Source: Apostichopus japonicus
Lineage: Eukaryota; Echinodermata; Holothuroidea; Aspidochirotida; Stichopodidae
NCBI RefSeq assembly: GCF_037975245.1
Contig: NC_092579.1
Location: forward strand, 937,001 to 1,001,000
Reading direction: 5' to 3'
DNA: 64,000 nt
Shown here piece by piece: positions 59,401-64,000 of the stretch (its first letter is position 1; every line of letters starts with the position of its first letter). Both the position numbers and the translations under genes were made by a program. The notes under the pieces were generated by a model, which saw only the letters and a list, made by a program, of their open reading frames with translations, did not search any database and had not been told where the DNA came from.

Positions 59401-62400
59401 TTGTAAATATGTCATGTTGTGATCCATCTTGGATATAACTATTATCACTTGTTCTTAAGTCCGAATTCCTCAATGGTCTCACCCTCACAGGTGGCAAGGA
59501 CTGTCTCCGCTGAATAATAAACCTTTTGACCTCTGACTGACCCTTAGTCACATTTTGCCGCCTGTATAATAATGAAGTTGTGCTTGCTGATTTCTTGATC
59601 CTTCTCGATTCTGGAATCAATGTCGTACTCTTTTCTGAATTTGCGTAAGTTTGGAAGGGTTCCTGATTGTGTTTGTTCCCATCTGTGGGTGATTGGCTAT
59701 CAGTGTTTTTGTTGAAGATATAGTCATTCTCGGTTTCCATGGCGACAAGAGTGGAATGGATTTCCTAGGCGTAATAAGATAACCACAGTAGCTGAATATT
59801 AAGTTAGAGTTTTGTGTTGTCTTAATAATTGTAAGCAGTTGCACCTTACCTTATAAAGAAGAGACTTCAAGTTGATTATCTTTTTTTGCGTGATGAAATA
59901 ACAAAATGTTTGCTGACTTCCCAGCTTTATCTGCAGAATGGATGAGGTGGTTTAACAAACTCAATTCCTTATTATTCTCCAGTACAGAATAATTCTCTTG
60001 AACTCTAATATCACTGTTACCTTCCAGCAAATGAACACGAGCTTTGCCAAAATTCCTGGAGACAGAATTAAAATCTTGAGCAAATCAAATGACAGATTCA
60101 GTATAAAATGTCCAAGTGTATCCTTGTTCCATCAAATGGTTCACATAATCTGCTGGAAAACACACATGATTTGGAGATGTCCCTGCCTGTGTAATAATAG
60201 CTTAATATGTCCTTAATATGTTTAAAATGTGAGAGAAATTACACGAAATATTGTATAGATAGTTAAAAAGTTTCTATTTCTTCGTTTCTTTATAATGGTC
60301 TGCTTCCAGCTGCACCAAGAATTGGTGGTGGCACCAAGAACTGATTCTTTGGCACAATTATAAACTGTAAACTGTCCTTAGTTGCAGACATGCAGTCGGT
60401 TGTCCTGGGTACACTAATTGACAAATGAAGTACTAAGCACCTTAGCTTTGTCCAATCAATGACCCAGTTGATCTGCCAATGGTTTCATTGTTTACTTGTG
60501 TAATCAAGCTTATTTAACATGCCAAAGTTGTTGAATGTTCTGCAGTGCAACATTTCTCAAGATAGATTGTTTGGTCTGACCAGAGGCTTACATCCCTGTC
60601 AATCAATAGAACTTATAGAAAGATAAGGGGATTTATTTGCTTAAACCTTCAGACCAAATCCCCCACAAAATGAGCAGTCCCGGTACCCTGTTGAAGTGCT
60701 CCATATGAGCGATTTGGTTGTTTTGTGCGGTGTTCTAGCTTTATTCAGCAATAGGTTCACACTCAATTGATTTCTCAAGTGCTGTATTTTTAGAAACCTC
60801 CCTCAGGTAAAGAACACACATTTAACTAGCTTAGCATGAGAAAAGAACAAGGGAAAACTGTTGAAATGAATATATATGTATGTTTATTGTCAAATGTTAG
60901 ATTTTATATTACACTGGTGGTTCTGTATATCACACATGAGTTTATGTTCTGCTGATGGTATATGGTACTTATGCTCCAATGATGGTTTTATGTTCCCGAT
61001 GGTTTCATATCCCAATAAGTTTAACATTCTACTGCTGGTTACATTTAATTTTATGTTTCACTGGTGGTTTTGTATATCACACATGAGTTTATGTTCCACT
61101 GGTGGTATCTGTCACAACATTGGTATTATGCTGCAATGGTGGATTAATGTTCCCGATGGTTTCATATCCCAATATGTTTAACATTCTATTGCTGGGTACA
61201 TGTTCCAAGTGTTGCATGATTTTATCTGCCTGTGACTTTCATTAAGTGATATTGTTAGAGATGTTCAATAATTATAGAGCTATGTCTTGTGTTATCTGTG
61301 TAACCTTGTCTCAATCAAAACAAGTCCACAGGATTACCTTGTGAATTAGCCATACCTTATGCACAGAGGTATAATCAGGTCGTTTTAGTCTTAAATTCCG
61401 GCACCACTTTGATTAATTTCTTGAGTAAACTATAAATGTATTGTCTTAGGCGGCTAGAGTCACATTGTTTGGTCATTGATGATCAGCTCCAATGGTTTTT
61501 TTAGTAAACTAAAGTGAAGAGTTTAAGATAGCAAGATCCACCTTATTGGTGGGTGTCTTACACTAAAACACCACTCCAGGTTAACCCTGCATTTTTATGT
61601 TGGAACATCCCAGTATCACAGTATGTTTGTGGGAACATCATAGCCAAAAAACTTTCAGTAAAAGGAAAAAAATGAATAAAGTAATATAATACATGACATG
61701 AATATATGATTAATAGATTTGTACAGTGAAACAACAAAGATTCATAATCATAGAAAAATTGTATCAAAAGTTCAAAGAATCTCCAATAATTGTTTGAGAT
61801 TTGCTCATGGTAGATAAAATATGTTGAGGACTACACATCCATAGAAAAGTGTGCTCATGAAATGTTGTGATAAAGACAGCACACAATCACAGCAGACTAT
61901 GGGCTACAGAAATGTTTGCTCTTACTGCTGCTGGTAGCGGCACATGTTAAATGAAGACTGTTGTGTGATTTCAATCCTATTAGCAAATAGTTGAGAAATT
62001 CACTCTGTAAACAAAACAGATATTACTGTGTCAAGACGTATCATCGTCTGGTTACCAGGTTTCCAAGTACAAAATCTTACCCATAGACATGTTTGATCTT
62101 GTAGTACCCTGCAACACAAAGTTCTATTTTTTCTATATTGGAAGAATGACTTCCAAATAAGAATGATAAAGTTAGCAATTTATAATAACAATGGTGCCAA
62201 ATGTACCAGGATTTTGTTAAGAGAACATGTTAGCAATTTTGATTAGAAGAAGAAAAGGGTATTTGTTAGAAGGCTGTTCGTACATCACATTACACTTTCA
62301 ATAAGTAGCTCCCATTGCAGAATTGTAACTACTATGTTCTTGTGACAACCACCCAATCATCATGTCAAATAACAAGGATGCCTGTGACAACTAACAGCCT

Positions 62401-64000
62401 CCCTTTACCTCCCCCTTCTCCTCTAGCTCAAATAAACCCAGTAATACCATCATGTCAGAAGTGTTTCACTCTTGCAATGTTTGATGTGATATTGGTACTG
62501 GGTGGTTCAATCTTTTACTTTTCTTGTTTCTGATATTTTCAAGATGAAGCTTATTAATGGATTTAGTCAATGTCAACTACAAGTGATTACTAATATTGAA
62601 TATTTCAACAAAGACATATTAATCTCAAGAACTATATATATATATATCAAAGACAAATATAGGGAGAACGATTCACATGTGTTAAAACTTTGCTGAAGTT
62701 CTCTTCATAAGCACCTCAAATTCTATAATTGGATTTGGGGATGATAGCTTTTCATTATATTCTCTGTTACATGGAGGTTACTAGAATACTAAGAAGCCTT
62801 TACCGCCCGACCTGATATAAATCATTAAACCTAAGTATAGAAATTACAGAATATTTTTACATTTTAGATAAAAAATCTCTAATTTGTTTTTATGCAGTGT
62901 ACCATTCGTTTCTTTCATCTTCAGCAATGCTGAGGGTCTGGTGACATTTGATTGGTCTATTAAGAAAACCATCTTTGTTAAACAATTTTCAACTCTTTTG
63001 ATGATTGTAGTCCTGACTAATTCCATATATCTCTCTTTTCAGATTGTTAGATTTTACGGCCATACTATTCCAACTTTACTGTCCATTATTGTTGTCCTGG
63101 CAACGTCATTTCAGTTGAAACACCTCTATGCAGACAGTAAGTAATATCAACACTTAATCAAGATTTATAGAGCTAGATCAGTATGGTCCAATGAGAGGAT
63201 ACTTGTTATCTGTTACATGAGATGGAGAGGCTGCATGGTGAAATGGTTTCCAACACATTAACAAAAACAGCAGTTTGTAGCAATTAATATTGTGGCCTGT
63301 TTAAAACATTTGTTTTTCTGGAAATGAAATGGAAAGCAAATATACTACTCCTGGACAGAAAGTTATTGCAAATTAAGAAAATCTAAAAGTTATTTTTCTC
63401 CACATCTCACCTTTCTTTAATTTGAATGAAAAAAAAACATTTGGAAGGAGTTTATGGAAACATACATATTAAGTAACTGTGCTAATCTAATAAACTAATA
63501 ATCTAATAAACTTATAATTGAAATCTTTGTTTACATGTAATATAATGTACAATGATACATGATAAACAATGCATTACATGAATATTCAGTGATGACGATG
63601 GCAACATTCTGAAGTTTCCCATGTCTGTTATCTAATAAAGTGGTCATTGCACTGCTACTCTGGTTTGTAATTATGTTTTTCAAATATGTGATATTTCATA
63701 CTTTATTTTGCTTTCTCACTTATTTGTCCAGCCCTCACAACCTAAGTACTCTTGGTCATTGCTTATATAAGTTTTTGAAATTTGCAACAGAAAAACTTAA
63801 GTTTTGAAATTTGCAACAGAAAAACTTAAGTTTTGACATGTGCAACAGAAAAACTTAAGTTTTGACATGTGCAACAGAAAAAAAGTTTTGACATTTGCAA
63901 CAGAAAAACTTAAGTTTTGAAATTTGCAACAGAAAAACTTAAGTTTTGAAATTTGCAACAGAAAAACTTAAGTTTTGACATTTGCAACAGAAAAATTTAA
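32308..64000 (+). CDS. PGAP1: PGAP1, GPI inositol-deacylase (15 exons in window, 3' end outside)
   Basis: Fifteen plus-strand exons join in phase into about 616 residues that align along vertebrate PGAP1: 32308-32439, 33616-33701, 40788-40852, 41129-41254, 42974-43065, 43821-43964, 46112-46249, 46979-47031, 48212-48278, 48775-48883, 51835-52154, 52472-52547, 53201-53329, 54081-54298 and 63043-63136. PGAP1 is an ER membrane lipase that removes the acyl chain from the inositol of GPI anchors. Residues ~5-22 form the N-terminal membrane anchor. Family landmarks are GIPVLFIPGNAGSYKQ, the nucleophile elbow GHSMGG (Ser about 166), TQATPH and an ADH near residue 273 (human has TDH). The middle is the lumenal beta-rich region. 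The C-terminal multi-pass part lies right of the window. The start is the first ATG before the hydrophobic segment. Confidence 0.95.
33616..33701 (+). CDS. PGAP1: PGAP1 exon 2
   Basis: Acceptor ttcattcag|CCTGTT, donor AAACCAG|gtgctg; residues 45-73. It contains FPRYSLYLYSEG, matching the RYPAYELYLYGEG segment of the human protein. A 7.1-kb intron with transposon remnants follows. Confidence 0.9.
33702..36268. other. PGAP1 intron 2, proximal part
   Basis: AT-rich intron with a short ATT microsatellite near 33785 and no exon seen. The repeat motif at 35461-35640 is listed separately. Confidence 0.5.
35461..35640. mobile_element. Dispersed-element fragment with a hairpin motif (possibly Penelope-like)
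   Basis: The 40-bp block at 35461-35500 contains the hairpin GATCC-TAGCA-GGATC flanked by cctgacgtttc and ttcttcaaaggc. I recall this block as widespread in animal repeats. The following ~140 bases lack features. On the minus strand it resembles part of a hammerhead core (TGAAGA, stem, GAAAC, GTC). The family call is tentative. Confidence 0.4.
36269..36960. mobile_element. Non-autonomous element fragments with GC-rich hairpin modules
   Basis: A left end CAGGCGCGTATCCAGG at 36269 is followed by acccggggggcgcg and the module ctatctaagcggagcgcc...ggcgc (hairpin 36325-36344), then cccccagat..ccggaaa. A second diverged module follows (hairpin 36870-36889). No matching right end with a target duplication was found. 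The CAGGCGC-type end suggests a hAT-like element. Confidence 0.6.
37428..39494. mobile_element. hAT-like non-autonomous transposon with 8-bp target duplication
   Basis: Terminal inverted repeats CACTGGCGGATCCA at 37428 and TGGATCCGCCAGTG ending at 39494. The flanking octamer TTCGCATA is identical on both sides (37420-37427 and 39495-39502), the 8-bp duplication typical of hAT. G/C-run-rich subterminal parts and no transposase frame. It hosts a second element. Confidence 0.85.
37554..38584. mobile_element. Nested hAT-like element inside the previous one
   Basis: Left end CAGGCGCGGCGGAACGG, right end as its inverted counterpart (ccggttccgccgccactg). Flanks gcctcaga (37546-37553) and ccctcaga (38585-38592) match at 7 of 8 bases. 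It carries two further hairpin modules (37615-37634 and 37894-37913). Confidence 0.75.
39503..40019. mobile_element. Further transposon right ends and a polypyrimidine tract
   Basis: A right end ..gatccgtcactg lies near 39759 and another, cctggatacgcacctg, at 40019, both hAT-like in style but without found partners. 39805-39968 is almost purely C/T on the plus strand; the long basic frame opposite it is an artefact. Confidence 0.5.
40788..40852 (+). CDS. PGAP1: PGAP1 exon 3
   Basis: Acceptor ttttgcag|TAACTT, donor CAAG|gtgaga; contains GIPVLFIPGNAGSYKQ, one of the most conserved PGAP1 segments. Confidence 0.95.
41129..41254 (+). CDS. PGAP1: PGAP1 exon 4
   Basis: Acceptor tctttccag|TACGCT, donor CAGACAG|gtacac; residues 95-136. 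It contains RSLGSVAITKAEE, YFSVDLNGEKNALYGG and LEQT. Confidence 0.95.
41912..42208. repeat. 47-bp tandem array in PGAP1 intron 4
   Basis: Six copies of a unit with ggcatgtggcccctgattac and aagggcccatggtccctcc. Not next to a splice site. Confidence 0.9.
42974..43065 (+). CDS. PGAP1: PGAP1 exon 5 (nucleophile serine)
   Basis: Acceptor attgcccag|AATTTG, donor TCTATG|gtatgt; contains EFVHQCIRHIL and VVVVGHSM. The intron falls inside the lipase elbow GHSM|GG, one residue after the serine. Confidence 0.95.
43425..43550. repeat. TG-rich duplicated stretch
   Basis: Two diverged ~65-bp copies containing gtgtgtgtgt, agctgtgtg and ccatgac..agtcac. Confidence 0.7.
43821..43964 (+). CDS. PGAP1: PGAP1 exon 6
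   Basis: Acceptor tctttcag|GGTGGA, donor AATAAT|gtaagt; 48 codons with GGVIARGLFTLEGF and ITQATPHSPV. Its last ~40 bases plus donor recur downstream (43925-44275). Confidence 0.95.
43925..44275 (+). repeat. Diverged copies of the PGAP1 exon-6 3' end with donor
   Basis: The junction ctacttgatg...accatcaataat|gtaagtag recurs as ctacttgatggc...accatcaataag|gtaggtag (44055-44100), as attcttgatg...actatcaagaag|gtatgtg (44143-44182) and, weakly, near 44250. Copies are ~90-120 bp apart, with indels that shift the reading frame. Confidence 0.85.
46112..46249 (+). CDS. PGAP1: PGAP1 exon 7
   Basis: Acceptor ttctgtag|TACTGG, donor TCTGTG|gtaagt; 46 codons including HVTLLSVGGGHRDIMVKS. Confidence 0.9.
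46979..47031 (+). CDS. PGAP1: PGAP1 exon 8 (Asp-His region)
   Basis: Acceptor ttttaacag|AGTATG, donor GTCTG|gtaagt; 53 bp encoding SMSVPHVWLAADHQCIVW. It parallels the human segment ending in TDHLSIVW, taken as contributing the catalytic His. Confidence 0.9.
47845..48160. repeat. 52-bp tandem array in PGAP1 intron 8
   Basis: Six copies of ctccaactataaagttaaag plus atggtatgagtcctg and tatttaactcaatct. The last copy ends ~50 bases before the exon-9 acceptor and leads into its pyrimidine tract. Confidence 0.9.
48212..48278 (+). CDS. PGAP1: PGAP1 exon 9
   Basis: Acceptor ctttaccag|GTGCAA, donor AGCCTG|gttagt; encodes CKELVLATKRALFDMIDPK. This donor, rather than a later gtaata at 48361, is chosen because it gives phase 0 and joins to ISEDAEHRMKVFRYHF, matching the human protein; the later one would run into a stop. 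Confidence 0.85.
48775..48883 (+). CDS. PGAP1: PGAP1 exon 10
   Basis: Acceptor attgttttag|ATATCA, donor ACTTCTCAG|gtttta (weak); residues 302-337. The last ~29 bases are the template for the array at 48855-49168. Confidence 0.85.
48855..49168 (+). repeat. ~48-bp tandem array copied from the exon-10 donor junction
   Basis: The exon end atgtggaagataccattaac plus ttctcag|gtt is followed by six diverged copies (around 48907, 48956, 49001, 49050, 49100 and 49148), each ending ..ttctYag|gttataatt or similar. The first copy stays in frame with the exon. Confidence 0.9.
49380..50000. repeat. Diverged ~120-130-bp tandem repeats in PGAP1 intron 10
   Basis: Repeated phrases: gttctcggctgctattgttt, aaaggtcatactaggtcacc, ggtcaaactg and gtaaacatgataactcaa. 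About four to five diverged copies. Confidence 0.8.
50865..51090. repeat. ~110-bp direct duplication
   Basis: Two copies sharing acttcacacttgacataaat and caagcaagagggcctgtata, differing by a small deletion. Confidence 0.85.
51180..51605. repeat. 28-bp tandem array
   Basis: About 15 copies of a unit with tgtaaatgcgtggttagtac followed by tcactac. On the minus strand each has gtgagtac, a donor-like word, but no exon is near on that strand. Confidence 0.9.
51835..52154 (+). CDS. PGAP1: PGAP1 exon 11
   Basis: Acceptor cttcaacag|ATAAAC, donor ATAGGG|gtgagt; 320 bp, residues 338-444. It contains ARWIFLCTKATTTTCEEGID (cf. human SWIFACI) and LSPEELEGHKFVVVRV. Confidence 0.9.
52472..52547 (+). CDS. 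PGAP1: PGAP1 exon 12
   Basis: Acceptor tttttatag|GGTGTG, donor TCATTAC|gtaagg; encodes GVINAEMYDYEDGNAVVTLP and FFSL. Confidence 0.85.
53201..53329 (+). CDS. PGAP1: PGAP1 exon 13
   Basis: Acceptor cttcctgcag|AACCTC, donor ACAGCAA|gttagt; residues 470-512 with SYVSMVLEGFTSVSTAYVAE. Confidence 0.85.
54081..54298 (+). CDS. PGAP1: PGAP1 exon 14 (template of the 130-bp array)
   Basis: Acceptor cttctgcag|AAATCA, donor GGACAG|gtgagt; residues 513-585. It contains LRFEVPWKEEDTFSVAAVK and CQYAVTLRYSHKEGYGQ, corresponding to human HIPWSYEDSL and CRYEVTV. The 3' half (from 54191) plus donor is copied 17 times downstream, with the exon's own AATAAG codons differing from AATGAG in the copies. Confidence 0.9.
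54191..56562 (+). repeat. 130-bp array: 17 exact-register copies of the exon-14 3' end plus donor
   Basis: Unit starts (ccacccaatg or ccacacaatg) lie at 54191 + 130n for n=0 to 18 with no length change; the last is partial. Each full unit holds 108 bases of exon-14 sequence, then CAG|gtgagt and 22 intronic bases. Variants (gataat/gaaaat, gtactgta/gttctgta/gtactgca, cacccaat/cacacaat) show that a two-unit block at 54971-55230 was copied to 55231-55490. No good acceptor precedes the copies. Confidence 0.98.
56563..58004. other. PGAP1 intron 14, part without features
   Basis: No exon or array recognised. The minus-strand frames at 56965-57425 share the near-repeated phrase lnFIHKvASLSRKL/..FNPKLRHATSK but have no support; ~225-bp diverged duplication is possible. 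Confidence 0.35.
58005..58200. repeat. ~47-50-bp tandem array
   Basis: Four copies of ttgcaacttccagtatgggt followed by aggcctgtgtgtaacctgtc, inside the 8.7-kb PGAP1 intron 14. The minus-strand frame across it is an artefact. Confidence 0.9.
58775..59740 (-). CDS. Uninterrupted 321-codon gene nested in PGAP1 intron 14, opposite strand
   Basis: ATG in a good context (cgccATGG), stop at 58775. The protein is hydrophilic, Ser/Lys/Arg-rich and probably mostly disordered. Visible parts: a basic N-terminal half (ESRRIKKSASTTSLLYRRQ), a central ordered-looking motif GWKLAFYDGVPDKRIYSEKD, a predicted helix or coiled coil (EEAKRRQELREMEQDLEE), and a Leu/Lys-rich C-terminal part (LTDKLEKLSKLPELPK) ending RKRSKSLDARMFVQ. 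No family recognised. The frame is far longer than the neighbouring background, supporting a real gene. A possible acceptor (ttacgcctag) lies just upstream of the ATG, so a 5' UTR exon is possible. Possible polyadenylation signals (tttatt on plus) lie near 58330-58345. Confidence 0.7.
   Translation of the reverse strand: METENDYIFNKNTDSQSPTDGNKHNQEPFQTYANSEKSTTLIPESRRIKKSASTTSLLYRRQNVTKGQSEVKRFIIQRRQSLPPVRVRPLRNSDLRTSDNSYIQDGSQHDIFTNQTVRDQRIATFPDHMASPVIEMAYRTLQTHTEPLLKGRPSRSGWKLAFYDGVPDKRIYSEKDRETRRHSREEIKDYLLVEEAKRRQELREMEQDLEENTTNSERSKQMVFHRQMKNYEFSETDKPSLKLSDQSSETPASSSSLETRPDVRQYCNITPAPFSSFLTDKLEKLSKLPELPKTAEMPKRAVKFQLNRKRSKSLDARMFVQ
60905..61170. repeat. ~147-bp direct duplication with inner short repeats
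   Basis: Two copies of ctggtggttctgtatatcac followed by acatgagtttatgttc, then variants of tgttcccgatggtttcatat. Inner units of ~25 bp based on ctgctggt/ccactggtggt. Confidence 0.8.
63043..63136 (+). CDS. PGAP1: PGAP1 exon 15 (last in window)
   Basis: Acceptor tctcttttcag|ATTGTT, donor GCAGACA|gtaagt; residues 586-616. IVRFYGHTIPTLLSIIVVLA matches the human VVRFHGGALPAYVV region and begins the membrane part. Confidence 0.9.
63765..64000. repeat. ~29-bp tandem array at the right edge
   Basis: About eight copies of aaaacttaagttttgacatt followed by tgcaacag, in PGAP1 intron 15, continuing past the window. The unit contains the palindrome aaacttaagttt. Confidence 0.9.

Noticed and set aside
62884-63042. 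Hydrophobic frame before PGAP1 exon 15, resembling membrane segments
   Set aside because: It lies upstream of a good acceptor (tctcttttcag) and the exon-14 to exon-15 join already matches PGAP1 without it.

Overview
The window looks like nuclear DNA of a marine invertebrate, probably a deuterostome and perhaps an echinoderm. The genes have short exons with canonical GT-AG introns, the DNA is AT-rich, minisatellites are abundant, and there are remnants of a LINE, hAT-like elements and a zinc-finger/DNA-polymerase-B element. The organism assignment is inference from overall character. Nothing bacterial (operons, ribosome-binding sites, CRISPR) was seen.

Layout. (1) About 13.2 kb down to position 1, minus strand: the 5' two-thirds of an ankyrin-repeat gene, rebuilt as 12 exons that all join in phase (about 718 residues, 13 ankyrin repeats). 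The distal repeats align with TRPA1, so a TRPA1-like channel is the best call. Its membrane domain would lie beyond the left edge. (2) 13.3-19.4 kb: no gene seen; a small inverted-repeat element (14.9-15.3 kb), a degenerate ~125-bp satellite (15.7-16.65 kb) and a GGTGACC-type minisatellite. (3) 19.4-22.4 kb, minus: a decayed multi-exon zinc-finger plus family-B DNA polymerase gene from a mobile or virus-like element. (4) 24.65-26.06 kb, minus: two exons of an unidentified gene. (5) 26-31.9 kb: mostly featureless, with a near-perfect palindrome (30.5 kb) and a LINE 3' fragment (31.0-31.9 kb). (6) 32.3 kb to the right edge, plus: PGAP1 (GPI inositol-deacylase), 15 exons and about 616 residues, continuing past the window. 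Its introns hold nested hAT-like elements (36.3-40 kb) and, in an 8.7-kb intron, an opposite-strand 321-codon ORF.

The two main genes are not obviously related in function: TRPA1 is a plasma-membrane sensory channel, and PGAP1 removes the inositol acyl chain from GPI anchors in the ER.

The most striking signal is shared by both. Several tandem arrays are anchored on splice sites: the repeat unit copies the last bases of an exon plus its GT donor (at 612, 3652, 43965, 48884 and 54299, and just inside the intron at 9538), and one array multiplies a branch-point-like motif upstream of an acceptor (9718). The clearest is 18 donor copies at exactly 130-bp spacing in PGAP1. I know of no named class for this.
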